Counted from the first letter of the stretch, positions 46,446 to 58,025 are shown. The stretch is DNA of 64,000 nt from Liquidambar formosana (GCA_039720395.1 CM077823.1:10248107-10312106), one strand, 5' to 3'. Notes: generated from the letters alone by a model not told the origin. A program made the numbers and translations.

Positions 46446-48610
46446 TGTCATACCCCAAACCCAAAAGATTGGATTTGGCGACATGATTGTCATAACCCAA
46501 ATAAGACTACGTCCTACATAGGCTAGACCACTTAACAATATCAACTTATGATAAATTTGTCTCCAGTAATCCATTCACAATAAAATTCGAATTGTAGCAT
46601 ATCTAAAGTACGTCTGAATAATTAAATGAAATAATTGGATAAATCCACATCCATCAAAATAATTTGTAACCTCCAATAACCTGCTACAATATCCATTGAG
46701 ACAGCAAATTAAATTCTTCTAACTACTAAAATAAAGTTTCAACTAAACTAGCAGATCAAGCTGTCGACACCCTAGCTCTTCGTACGCGGAAGCCACTCAC
46801 ATCAAGCTAATCATCTGTGGGGAAAAATATAAGGGGTGAGCATAACGCTCAGCAAGAAAACATTACACAATATATACAGGAAGAGGTCAAGCATATTCGC
46901 ACGATTGATTTAAAAAACATGAGTAACAAAACGATAGAGTTTTACAATATATCATTTCTTTCAATTCGATACGCATATAGACTTTTAGAAGTAATTCTCT
47001 TGCTTTCAATTCAATAAACAATGACACTGAAACACTTTCGACAACAATTCATTCGATAAATTACTTTAAAATCACTGATCGATAATACAAATCAATAAAA
47101 CATTAGTTCATACAAGTATTTTCTCTGTCTAGACTCACATTTAATAAGCGCCCATCATCGTGGGACTTTACACTACATCAGTACTGATGACCAACAGTAT
47201 TAGAATCCTCTGCTAGCACGGACCAATTTTCCAACAGTATTAGAATCCCCTGCGGGAACGGACCAATAATCTAACCAGAGTTCACACTTATATTAAAAAC
47301 ATTTGGCAAATATCTTTCACAAGTAAAATGGATTCAAACACACATGTAAAACAATTTCAATAAATGACTATTTTTGCTTGACCCACAGTACATAAGGAAT
47401 AAACACTTTAATAATGAAATGATTTTGAAAACAATTGTCCATAAATCATTGGCTCATAAAAAAGGAATAAAAATCAGATTTATTTTTATTTAATCAAAGA
47501 GGGCGATACATTGTGCAAGTTCCCTTACCTCAAACCAAACCTTCAACAATCCAAACGATCAAACTCCTAACAATCCCAACGCTACTCAGAACCTAAAATC
47601 AATAATATTATTTATCAATAAATCATACTTAAATTGAAGAGTCTCTCCAACTAGATGGTGCGTTATGTTAAGGGTTCAACGTCTAATTCTCATGGCCTTA
47701 TAATGCTTACTATATTTAATATAATTAATATATACACTAATGTGGCATTAAAATAGACTCATGTTAAATTATAAGTTAATAGGTTTGAATTACTTTTTAA
47801 CACAGAAAAGTTACCAGTCAATCCGAGCGAAGTTGACTGTCAACAGATGCGAAGTTGACAGTCCGAATGTAGTAAAACAGCAGCAGATTTTGTATTAACT
47901 TCCTATGCTACCTAAGGCAAAAGCAAAAGTTCACCCACTGATTTTCCCTCAAAATCAGTCCCTAAATCTGTGGGAGAAGTATTTGTGGAAGGGTGTACAT
48001 GGGATGTAGTGGTGGAAGTAGTGGAAACCACCATTTTTGCCATTCCTTGTTACCCAAACCCAAAGAAAGAGATTTTTGGTGGTTGGATGATCTTGTGCAG
48101 TAGCTATGAAGGGTTTTTTTGAGTGGTGGTGATGATGGTTTAATGGTTGTAGAAGTGATAGAGATGGAGGATTGTATTAGAGAAGAAAATCTTGGTAACA
48201 CAGTAAAGTTACTAGTCAAAAGATGGTAAGTTACCTGTAAACAGACACGAAATTGGTAGTCGATTCGTACAAAACAGCAACAGCTCCTTTTTCCTTCTCT
48301 CTTGCTTTCTTTTCTTTTTTTTTTTTTCTCTCTTTATATTGTTTTCAGTCAAAAGAATATTAATCCTCCTTAAAGGTTTCTTATATAGGGTGCAAGTTAA
48401 TCCTAACCTAATTAGGATTACCTTCAAAGTTAGTGTTTGATTAGGATACGAAAACTATCACTCATTAATTAAAAAATAATCACCTTGTTTGGCTACAAAG
48501 TTAAACGTGTTCGAGGTTAATCCTAAATTAATTCATACATTTAAATCTAACTAAAGGTAATCAATTTTATAGTTAATTAATTAAACCTAAGAAAAATTCG
48601 GGGTATTACA
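46446..48610. mobile_element. Gypsy-type solo LTR S3 (2165 bp)
   Basis: It runs TGTCATACCCC ... GGGGTATTACA with flanks ATTTC (46441-46445) and ATTCC (48611-48615). Copy A shows the empty site GAGTTATTCCTCTC at about 32479, proving the borders and that the left flank changed C to T. It contains a doubled phrase CAACAGTATTAGAATCC (about 47190-47260) and GTTGAC(T/A)GTCAAC-like palindromes (47810-47865 and 48200-48275). Confidence 0.9.
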
Positions 48611-49604
48611 ATTCCTCTCTTCTAACATTTAATCTCATTTGTCAAGATTACATGAGCCTCTCACTCACTTTAAAAGTTATCAAATTAAAGTTGAGCTGCA
48701 ACTATTCAATTAAATTTGAGATAAAAAGTAAAGATCATTCATTTAAGATAATTATGTTTAAGCGATTGATCTATTAAATAGAATCTTGTGAAAAAGTCAT
48801 GCATCGTACAGAATCGTTGCTTGTATAATACAATTCATGATGCACGTATCCAATCATCGGATGAGATCGATCACATAACTGTCCCATTATATAAATTTTT
48901 CAGTCAAATTTTTTAAGAAAATCACATAATACCAGTGAAAATGTATTCCTATATTAATAATTTATCTCAAGTTGTGAACTATGATTAGACCATGTTATGG
49001 AACTTTGATGTAGTCCAAGAAGTCCTTTTAAACAAGAGCTCCATACGTACATTGTGGACAAACGCATGCGTTACCATTGGTGACGTAGAGTGAAATTGAG
49101 AGGCCAGACCAACCCAAAAAAAATAAAGTAAAAATAATAAAAGTAAGTAAAAAATTGTGAAAATTGAAAGGAAGAGCAAATATCATGATAGCCTAACCCT
49201 AGGAAGAAACCAAAATAGTGGTCTTCCATTACCATTGACTGTTATACTTCCTCGTTGGTTCTTGTATATCACTCATGGAAGAGAATTGATAATGGCATTT
49301 GAAGTCATACAAAGGGTTTAAACCAAGGAAAAGAAACAAAGAAAGGGAGAAAAAAAAAGCTGTCATAGAAATGGTCTCACCCACGCACGAGTCATGACCT
49401 AGGTGAGTTTGAGCACATGTCATAAATAATTAGCCATTAATTAAGCGATAAGTTATGGGTAATAAGTTATTATTAATTAGTTAATCAACAAGAAGTCAAA
49501 GAAAGAGATTGAATTAACTGGGTCGACTTCAACTACAAAAATAATAATAATATTATCCTGACTCCAGCTCCTTTTCATCTAATCTAATCTAATCTAATCT
49601 ATCT

Positions 49605-49912
49605 AGTTGGTGGTGTGCTTCAGTAGTCTTTGTTTTGGTTGGAGTGATTTAGGGGAGTTTCTTCTATGGCTTCTTGGTGGTTTTTTTGTTTGTTCCGTGG
49701 GGTTGTTGTGTTCTCTTTGGGTGCTGTTTTGGAGCCTGTTATATATTGGCAGAGTTCTTTTCAGCATCTTGCTAAGAAGTTGTTTGTGTTTTTTGTCTTT
49801 GTTTGGTATCTTGGTAGGGGTGGCTTATCTTTGTCTTGGGGGATAGTATTGTTGTTATTGTATTCTATGATTCCATCTTTATCATTTATAAATTTTCATT
49901 TTGCTAATAAAT
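49605..49912 (+). mobile_element. Possible LINE 3' fragment
   Basis: This T/G-rich stretch ends TTGCTAATAAATAA, like the 3' tails of plant L1 elements. The overlapping frames (49607-49846, 49666-49914) are composition-driven. There is no reverse transcriptase motif. Confidence 0.3.
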
Positions 49913-49934
49913 AATATATATATATATATATATA

Positions 49935-50400
49935 CTAGATATAGCACACGTGCGTTGCACGTAAATATTTTTTAATTATATTAGTTGTATAATAAATAAT
50001 AAATACATAAAGATTTTATAATTTTTTCATAAAATATAATTTTTAAAATTCAAAATTACATATTTTTTTAAAATTAAAATTGTCAATGAAAGTTAAAAAA
50101 CCTTTTAGATATACATTCAAAATTTTTTTTCTCCATAAAACGGATATTCAAAGAGTTTGTATTCATGTATATTATCATGCAACTTGATAGTTGCCTTCAG
50201 TTTCCTAGCATTATTAGGAATTTGAGTAAGAATTTAACTTTCATTTGTTAAGAGTTTTGAGTTAAAATCTAACTTTTATTTGTTAAGAGTTTAAGTCAAA
50301 ATTTAACTTTCATTTCTTACCAAGGCTAAAATTGTATTTATAAGTTAAAATGAGGGCAGAATAATCAATCAAAAGTTTTTCTGAGATACAAACTTTTATA
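49935..50400 (-). mobile_element. Helitron H6, 5' end eroded
   Basis: The minus-strand 3' end has CTAG at 49938-49935 next to the stem-forming ACGTGCAACGCACGTG. The 5' block (CAGAAAAACTTTTGATTGAT in the minus sense) is present near 50370. The terminal TCTATACTACC has been replaced by (TA)n. (TA)n lies on both sides. Confidence 0.7.
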
Positions 50401-50413
50401 TATATATATATAT

Positions 50414-51576
50414 TATAGAAAATGTAGTATGATAATGTGACATATCTCTTTATTCTTTTCACTTAAAGTAACATGGCCTTTGGATGATAAATTGAAATTT
50501 TAATTTTATAATCAAATTTCAATCGATTAACAATTCCTATCACATGTTGACGCCTAAAGACCTGAATCCCAAATCAAACCCTAACGACCTTCGAGTCCTA
50601 GTAGACTCCATTCTGGCCATCAGTAACAAGCACCTTTCTTAGCAGCCCATACATTAATTATTGCACAGCACTTACTGCACAAACACTTCTACAAACAAAG
50701 GCAAGCAACATAGGGTGCAAGTCTGCTGATTTCATCTTTTGCTAACCAGTCTGCTTACAATTAATCTCGCTCTACTCGTGCAACACACTTGACAAAATAA
50801 ATTATCCCATAGTGGCCTAATGTCATGGATCTCTGTCCCACATTAGATAGGCATTGGGAGAGTCTTGGGCATATAAGTGGGGAGGGCAACTCCACCTAAT
50901 AGGCTAACCTATTGGGTTGGAGACCCGACCCGTGACACTAGGCATCCAACTCCACTTGAAGCTTTATAATGCTTCTTTCATTAACAATTTGAAGTAAATT
51001 GAGCAAGGCCCAAAGCTTCGGAAATCACATTATCACAACTCACTCGAACTCAAGTCAAATTTCCTTTGGACTCCAACTCATTTCATGATTTCAAATGAGC
51101 CTACCCCAAACCAGCAGGCCCAGGGTTGCCCAAAGAGGATCCATCCGCATTCTGTTTGGCCCAATTTACCCTTTGGAGGTTTCGACCCACTAACCCACTT
51201 CAATACATATTTTTTTGTGGGCTTTTGAGGCATACCCTTACAAGCAAAGCAAAGAAACCAAGTTGCAAACAGGCCGAACATTCCTTCATTGGGGCGTGTG
51301 GGCTACAGCCCACCCCATGAAAAACAAGTTTGTTCCCATTATGCAGAAGCAGCCAGCACGAGGCATGGTGCACCTTACACATATATTTATTTACAAGTAG
51401 GAACAAGAACTCGTGCTTGCTCTCACAAGATGCTCACATTGTCTCTCTGGCACTTATATTAAGCAATTGATTATTCAGAGGGCAACATAGTCAATTTCAA
51501 AATCTCTTAGCCAATTTCAAAATCTCTGGTGCTTTTATCAAGTTGAAAGTATAACGTGCATTAGAATCAAAGATTT
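50414..51576. other. Intergenic, LTR-promoter-like patch
   Basis: No gene is recognised. About 50835-50940 contains CTGTCCCACATTAGATAGGC, GGCATATAAGTGG and ACCCGACCCGTGACAC, a phrase series common to plant LTR/TRIM-type repeats. The overlapping 60-68 residue frames at 51078-51406 on both strands are not convincing. Confidence 0.35.
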
Positions 51577-51799
51577 AGGGTCCGTTTGGGTGTCCAATTT
51601 GAAATTAAACAATCATCATAAATAAGGGTGGAAATATAAAATAATGGCATTTCAAGAATTCCTAAGAATTGATTCTACAACATCAACTATAGTGATGACT
51701 TTGACTTTTGTAAATAGTCTAATTCAAGATGATGGATTTATGCCTTCAACACCATATAAAATTCATAGAATTGTTTAATTGGACACCCAAATAGGCCCT
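51577..51799. mobile_element. MITE, family W, copy 2
   Basis: AGGGTCCGTTTGGGTGTCCA and the complement of AGGGCCTATTTGGGTGTCCA are its inverted ends. The interior matches 38951-39255 and 61494-61803. Confidence 0.8.
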
Positions 51800-52032
51800 A
51801 AATAATACGCCGTGAGAGGAACTGAATACAAGTTTGCTAATAAACTATTTATGCCAATCAATCTCAGATGGCCCTTATTCATCCTAGATGGAACTCAACA
51901 TTGTGGCCTCATAATAAATTTAATCACGAATTCTATATAGGGTACCAAATATAATTCCTTTTAGGTAAATACGTACACACCATTACTTTGTTCTTTAATG
52001 TTTGAAATGAAGTGATGATTAATTAGTCTACA

Positions 52033-53177
52033 TTAATTTACATCTATAGTTATTGAATCTATTGAATTACCTGACAAAGTTGCTGATTTTGCTGAATTTT
52101 CGGCGGCAATTTCCTCCCTAATAGATAAACCTTGAGGATACAAAAGGAGCTCAGGAGGCATGTGTAGGGATTCAACTTCACCTTCAAGCATTTCCACTGC
52201 TTCTCTCATTGAAGGACGATCAGCTGGTTTCAGCTGTATGCACCACAAGGCAACTATGATCATTTTCCTCACTATTTTCTTTTCATTCTCAGTCGCATTT
52301 CCCATCTCTATGTCATCTCCTCTATTGAACCGATCATAAATCCATGACGGAAAGTATATTTGACTGGAATGGTCTACAAATGCATTCAAATTCTTCCTTC
52401 TTCCTACCATTTCCAACAATAACTTTCCGAAGCTAAAAACATCAGCCTTATAGGAAATGCCTCCAATGGTTTTATAAATCAATTCTGGAGCTATATATCC
52501 AATTGTTCCACGAGCTGCAGTAAGAGACACAGTAGTATCATCTACCTTATACAATTTTGCGAGCCCAAAGTCTGAAACTTTTGGATTGAAGTTTCCATCA
52601 AGCAGAATGTTGTGTGGCTTGATATCAAAATGTAAAATCTGCATGTCACAGCCTCGATGTAAGTATTCAATCCCTCGAGCCACTCCAAGTGCAATCTCAT
52701 AGGTTCTCTCCCAACTCAAAAGAGAACGATTTTCTCCTTCAGAAAATATAAATTTATCAAGAGACCCATTACTCATGAAGTCATAGACAAGGGCACGCTT
52801 TGATCCCTCAGAACAAAATCCAATAAGTTGCACCACATTGACATGATTAATCCTTCCAATAGTTGCCACTTCGTTGATAAAGTCTTGGCCGTTGGATTTT
52901 GACTTCCCCAACATCTTTATTGCTGCATGATAACCACTTTGAAGCTTTCCTTTATATACAGAACCATAACCTCCTTCACCTAATTTTTCTTTGAAACCTT
53001 CGGTGATATTCCTTATGTCTGAATATGAGTACCTAATTGGCATAAAGTTATTTTGACTTTGGAGGAATTCTTCAATACTGTCATCCATTGATAAATGCCA
53101 CTTTCGCCATTTATAGATTAAAAAAACCAGGAAGCATAGAAACCCATGTACAGTTCTTGCTACAAGGAGGAGTAGGA
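52033..53177 (-). CDS. LRK10L/Lr10-type receptor kinase, kinase exon
   Basis: The open frame runs to Met at 53259, but similarity to LRK10L2-type proteins begins around [20 protein letters not shown]. Two in-frame acceptors precede that point: CTTTTCAG (exon from 53177) and CTTGTAG (exon from 53159), 18 bp apart, both phase 1. I prefer the first because of its pyrimidine tract. Numbering from the Met: membrane stretch about 16-49, then [10 protein letters not shown] (93-102), K115, E130, HFDIKPHN (210-217), DFG (230-232), [12 protein letters not shown] in place of HRD makes it a non-RD kinase, usual in this family and often linked to immune receptors. The usual GUB_WAK cysteine-rich ectodomain exon is not in the window. 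Candidate linking microexons lie at 53715-58753. Role by family: plasma-membrane Ser/Thr receptor kinase. Confidence 0.9.
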
Positions 53178-53714
53178 CTGAAAAGAAAACCACACACAAA
53201 ATCATGAGAAAACATTGAATTGCTCCATCTCTATCACCATTTTGTTTTGCTAAAATCATAGTTAATTCTCCTAAAAATTACGAACACCCAAAATTGCCAT
53301 AGAACAACCATCCAACAGTGTCGTAACCGTACGTCTCTTTTTTGGGATATATAAGGAGAAAACAAGCTTTTGAGACATGTTTTAAAAGAAAGACAATGCT
53401 AATTTTCTGACTTCTTATACAAACTTCCCATTTGAACCGATGCATAATGCATTAGTGGCACTCTTGAATTAACACCCACAATCGTTCCGGCTATTTTGTT
53501 TGTAAAATGAAATGGAAAGTTCGTGAATGACATCAATTGGAAAACGGAGTCAGCTTGGTGAATAGTGATAAAGGATTTTGGTTAAATGAAAGAAAAAAAA
53601 ATGGTTCAACCGTGCATGCATTGCAGATTTTACTACTTATAAGGGGTCATTTTCAGTATATTAATTAAAGCTATATTTCATGGCTCATGATCAAGGACAG
53701 ATCTGATGCCTTAC

Positions 53715-53747
53715 CGTATATTATGCTCCTACAATGGGGATTTACTC
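53715..53747 (-). other. Candidate LRK10L microexon E1 (33 bp)
   Basis: On the minus strand it lies between TTTCAAGCAG and GTAAGG. In phase 1 it reads (x)GVNPHCRSIIY plus a G that completes a codon with the kinase exon. It is closest to the kinase exon but the least hydrophobic of the five. Confidence 0.5.
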
Positions 53748-53917
53748 CTGCTTGAAACATAACCAAAGAAAACAAAATATGTGAGATAGAAACTGATTGA
53801 AAAATAGATTATTATTCAAGGAATTAAAGAGGCATAATTAACAGTGGGAAAATGCTATTGTTTCTAACTTCTCATGCAGACGCCTAATTCCGACTGATGT
53901 GTTAATGTCACTTTTGT

Positions 53918-53990
53918 TTGTGCTTTGATTAATAAAATTAATTTTCTTTTGCTGATCAAAAAAAAAAAAGAAAAAAAAAAAAAAAAAGAA
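53918..53990 (+). mobile_element. Short LINE-type tail
   Basis: GATTAATAAAATTAATTTTC, TTTTGCTGATC and a long A tract resemble the 3' end of plant L1 elements. It interrupts one microexon module. Confidence 0.4.
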
Positions 53991-54182
53991 ACAGTTGGAA
54001 AAAGGAGTCTGCTTATATAATACTGCTCAATGCTAATGATAAAGTATTTTTCTTAGACTAAAAACAAGATGATTTGGTACTGCATACGTACGTTGTAAAT
54101 TGTTTACTTAATGGGTCATTTTTCACCCATTAATTAAAGCTATATTTTCTGGCCATAATCAAGTAAAGATTGGATGCCTTAC

Positions 54183-54239
54183 CAGGCCACAAGTGTACGG
54201 AAAGGGCAGGTACTCCAAATTGATACATAACAAATAGTG
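54183..54239 (-). other. Candidate LRK10L microexon E2 (57 bp)
   Basis: On the minus strand it lies between TTTGAAACAG and GTAAGG. In phase 1 it reads ALFVMYQFGVPALSVHLWP plus G, assuming the codon split supplies alanine or similar. It is the longest and is hydrophobic, fitting a membrane or juxtamembrane segment. Confidence 0.5.
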
Positions 54240-54564
54240 CTGTTTCAAACATATCAAAAGAACACAAAATAAGATTTGAGATGGAAACATACTGAAAAAA
54301 GGCTCCTAATTCAATGAAAGAAGCATAAAGGTGGGAAAATGCTTTAAACCAAAAAGAAAAAAAAAAAAAAAAAAGGGTGGGAAAATGCTGTTCTTTCTGA
54401 CTTCTCATGGGGACTCCCACTTCCAATTGATGCCTCTGTGGCACTTTTGAAGTTAATGCCAAAATCATGGTTATTTTGTTTTTGAAATGATGAAAAGAAT
54501 TATTAAAAAAAACAAAAAAAAAGAAAAAGAGGAAAGCTGATGAGTGACATCCATCGAAAGCCAT

Positions 54565-54668
54565 TAGGGCTAACCTAATGGTGAGGAAGGGTGGGGTAAA
54601 GAGTAGAAGTAGAAAAGGTTAAGAGTTCAAATCCTTTCTATTGTACCGAAAAAGGAAAAAAGAAAAAA
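54565..54668 (+). mobile_element. SINE-like sequence
   Basis: AGGGCTAACCTAATGGTGAG is an A-box-like start, AAGAGTTCAAATCC is a B-box-like element about 60 bp on, and an A-rich tail follows. Confidence 0.5.
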
Positions 54669-54894
54669 AGAAAGACACCCATCGAAAAAGTTGGTTCGTG
54701 TAAAATTGAGAACCAGATCCATTTGAATAATTTGGTCTGGTCCAATCCGGTTTAAATAGTAGTCGGTTTCAAAATTTCTAGGAACGGATCAATCTAGTTC
54801 GGTTCATGGTTAGGGGTTTCAAAACCGATCCGGACTGAATTACCAAATCAAAGAACTGAAATATACATAAAATATATGATATATATAATGAGGT

Positions 54895-55008
54895 TTGATC
54901 ATGTCCCCCACTATCACTGCCGTGTGTGGATGACATGTTAGCATCTGTGCGCATACACATGTTGCCCACATACAGCTATGATCATACAAGATATCCCGCA
55001 CATCATCT
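54895..55008. mobile_element. Hairpin MITE, family V, copy 3
   Basis: The TTGATCATGTCCC start and ATATCCCGCACATCATC end match the other family V copies, and it shares ACAGCTATGATC with copy 2. Confidence 0.5.
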
Positions 55009-55049
55009 ATAATTATGTATTCGTTCAGCCCTATAGTCATAACCCAAAA

Positions 55050-56005
55050 GCCCTTTTTTCTCATTGTGCCGCTCAAGCTTTCAGAGCACGTCCCTCACTC
55101 CCCATGGTCAGCATCCCCAAGTCCCTATGGTCGGCAGCTCCAATCTCCATGGTTCGCAGCCCCCAGTCCCCATCGTCGGCAGTCCCTCACTCCTACATTC
55201 CCATTGTCGGCCACTCGGTTCCTCACTCCCTCATCCCCATCATAGGTAGACACAACATCACAACAATAAGCGAATGTTTCTCCTTGGAGAGAGCCGTAGA
55301 GATCGAGCATCCTGACCTTCCCCAGCAAGATTGCGCCGGCGAAATCACACCGGTGAGTTAAAAAGCTTGCTGCCTTGCTTTCTCAAAGAACATGGCCGTA
55401 TTTTTTTTCTATTTTTCTCCATCTCACATGGATCTATATTTTCTTGGCTTAATTTTGAGGACAAATGCTAACCCTAGGTCAGAGAGAGAGAGAGAGAGTA
55501 TAAGGGAGCAGGTCTTGATTTCTACTCCCTCTGTCCTACAAACAGATGAGTCATTTTTGCTACTTTTTCTTCCCAAAATATTTGTTAATTTTGAAAAACG
55601 AAATCATAAATTTTTTTTAAAACTTTCCAATATTACTTTTTATTATTTCAATAATTACTCTCAACACAAAACCCAAAACCAAATAAGAGAATGTATTTTT
55701 AGAAAAAAGAAGTTTAATAAATAGAAAGTCAAGATAATGATGTTTTTTTTAAATTATATATTTTGTTAAATTTGGTTTATCTTTATGAGATGGAGTGACT
55801 ATTATTTATTTCACTTTCTTTTTTCTCAAGTAACCCATTTTTGAAGGAGCAGCCGGACCGAACCAACCCCTTTTTTATCAGTTCGTTCCGGTCCGGTTCT
55901 ATGACATTTCGGGTTGGTAATGGTTCCATTTTTTAAAAACCGAATTAGGTTGGTCCGGTTCTATTTTCCCTCATAACTGAACCGACCGAGTTGAAGCCGT
56001 CAGGA
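55050..56005 (+). other. CT-rich exon-like island with CGGTCCGGTT words
   Basis: 55080-55350 is GC-richer than its surroundings and has a degenerate tandem phrase like CCCCATGGTCGGCAGC. Its 127-residue frame ends near a donor-like CCGGTGAGT at about 55350. 55855-56005 is full of CCGGTCCGGTTC / GAACCGACC words. The build recalls 20400-21529. A Stowaway-like MITE is nested at 55525-55795. I cannot name a protein. Confidence 0.3.
55525..55795. mobile_element. Stowaway-like MITE, second copy
   Basis: It begins TA-CTCCCTCTGTCCTAC and ends ATGAGATGGAG. The interior (AACACAAAACCCAA, TATTTTT(A/G)GAAA, GTTTAATAAAT) matches 45643-45891. The right TA is lost. Confidence 0.7.
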
Positions 56006-56152
56006 CTAGATATAAAAATTTAGTGATAAAGTAATTTTCTTACATGAAAAACAAAGTATTTTGCAGATTTTAATACTTAATATGGTCAGTTTATGCATGC
56101 ATATTAAAGCTATTTTCGTGGTTCATAGTTAAGGAAAGCTCCAATGCCTTAC

Positions 56153-56185
56153 CTATAGCCATTTCTCCAGCAAGATACCATCCTA
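56153..56185 (-). other. Candidate LRK10L microexon E3 (33 bp)
   Basis: On the minus strand it lies between TTCGAACAG and GTAAGG. In phase 1 it reads (x)GWYLAGEMAI plus G, with no stop. In the other phases stops appear, so the shared phase is informative. Confidence 0.5.
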
Positions 56186-56293
56186 CTGTTCGAAAAACAA
56201 AAGAAAACAAAATAAGATACAAGGATGGAAATTAATAGATTGAGATAGTGCTCCTAATTTAGGTAAAGAAGTATAAAAATATGTGCGTTTGCC

Positions 56294-56330
<37 letters not shown>

Positions 56331-56435
56331 CTCACATAAGGGGCAAAATTGTGATGATTCGCGGCCTGCATAGTACATGGGATGAATAGTATCAGGATAG
56401 TAAAGGAGTCGAATCTTAAAAGCTCGAAAGGCTAG

Positions 56436-56478
<43 letters not shown>

Positions 56479-56480
56479 AT

Positions 56481-56856
56481 TTTTATTATCAAGTGCACCT
56501 GATGCAAATTACATCAGGTGTATTCCAAAACTCTTACGTGCGATTCGTATTTGAGCAAACCAACCATTGAATTAAATTTGATTTATATGTAGGTCATGCA
56601 TGCCAAAAATCAAATTAATCTTAGATTAAGAGCTGTTTCATTGAAAATGTCTATAAATGAGTGATTGTTATTGATTAAAAAATGTACGTTCTAAATAGAT
56701 CGAATAACAATCAATCTTAGATCAACTTGATTTTCGATATGGAACGCCTACATGAGAAGGCTACGTAATCTAACAATTAGATTTGCAAAATACAAATTAC
56801 TAGGTAGAGATTTGGAGTGCCCCAACTAATATCAAGTACACTTGATAATAGAAAAA
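56481..56856. mobile_element. Fold-back element F1
   Basis: TATTATCAAGTGCACCTGAT at the left pairs with ATCAAGTACACTTGATAATA at the right. The arms include CAAATTAATCTTAGATTAAG against CAATCTTAGATCAACTTG. A (TA)n tract lies just left (about 56436-56474). Confidence 0.75.
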
Positions 56857-57433
56857 CTCCAAACATTTTATATTTATATAGGACTAGGATTAGGATCGAT
56901 GGATTTAATTTTTGTATTTAATTTTTGACACCAATTGATTTATTAAGGCTCTATTTGGTTGGTGGATTTTATCAAGGAAAAAAAAATAAAATATAAGGAA
57001 TTCTACTTTTCTTTATTTGATTGCAATGGAAAATTGAAAGAAAAAGAATAATTAGAATAATTTTGGTTTGATATGATTTTATTTTTTTCTTTCATTTTCT
57101 TTCCTCTTCATTTTTTTTTCCCTTTCCTTTTTTTTTTTCTATGATAAAATCCATGAACCAAATAGATGGTAAAGGTGGGTTGAATCTTGTGAATCCAATG
57201 ACCTAAGTATGATGCGCAAAAATGAAGTACAAATCTAAGTCCGCTGATCTTGACCCTATCGTAAGCCTTTAACTTCTCATGAAAACACCCAATTCCAACC
57301 AATGTGTCTATGGTACTTTTGAACTTATGGCACAAGCATGATCGTTTTGGTTTTGAATGGTAAGGAAATTTGGTGGCAACATCGGTTGGAAGGAGTTTGC
57401 TAATATAGCACTAGTCAATGTAATAAGTTTTTA

Positions 57434-57843
57434 GAGTGAGGCTATTGTCACCATATAAAGTACTCAAAGTCTCCCCTTAGTTTATACTTTTTGAGGTTTT
57501 ATGAAAAATATAGAAGATTTTTACGAAAATTAATAGCATTGTTCACTAGAAAACATCATTATAAACAACTTTGTAGAAGAAATTTTTTTCAAAATTTATC
57601 ATTTAAGCAGACTTTTTGGCCATTTACAATCTCTATGTCATTTTCCATGAAAAATTGCCAAAAAGTTTACCTAAATGACAGATTTTGGAAAAACACTCTT
57701 CTATAAAGTTGCCCAGAATGATGTTTTTTAGTAGACTATGTGATTAGTTTTCATAATTTTTTTTTATATTTTTCATAAAACCTTAAAAATGTAAATTAAA
57801 TGGGGGGCTTAGAGTATTTTATGTGGTGGCAATAGCCTAGCCC
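57434..57843. mobile_element. Mutator-type MITE, family M, copy 4
   Basis: GAGTGAGGCTATTGTCACCA and the complement of GGGCTAGGCTATTGCCACCA are its ends. Flanks of TAAGTTT type give an imperfect 9-bp duplication. The interior matches copies 1 and 2. Confidence 0.75.
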
Positions 57844-57855
57844 TAAGTTTAATTA

Positions 57856-58025
57856 GTCCGTGAGACTTCAAATGAATAAAGATTGTGGCTTGGACGGTAG
57901 GTCTCGAGTTCAAGTATTCGTTCACTGTCGGATGCATGGATTTGTGAGTGGTTTGTGCATCACGGGGATTTATCTAGGCCTAATAGATTGGGATACTCTT
58001 TGTTTGGCAAAAAAATAAAATAAAA
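57856..58025 (+). mobile_element. SINE, Au-like
   Basis: GGTCTCGAGTTCAAGTATTC has a B box, and CACGGGGATTTATCTAGGCC, GGGATACTCTTTGTTTGGC and an A-rich tail match the usual 3' half of Au-type plant SINEs. Confidence 0.6.

Larger units (their letters stand above)
45330..49600. repeat. Segmental duplication, copy B
   Basis: This is the partner of 31577-33830. It is longer because of the MULE at 45439-46391 and the solo LTR at 46446-48610. It lacks the two copy A insertions. No gene is visible apart from transposon sequence. Confidence 0.85.

Noticed and set aside
49607..49914. Two overlapping membrane-protein-like frames
   Set aside because: Both come from T/G-rich sequence ending in a LINE-like tail; hydrophobicity follows from composition.
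51577..51799. Clean 8-bp or 3-bp target duplication for MITE family W
   Set aside because: Flanks do not match as 8 bp, and TTA/TAA are not direct repeats, so the superfamily is left open.
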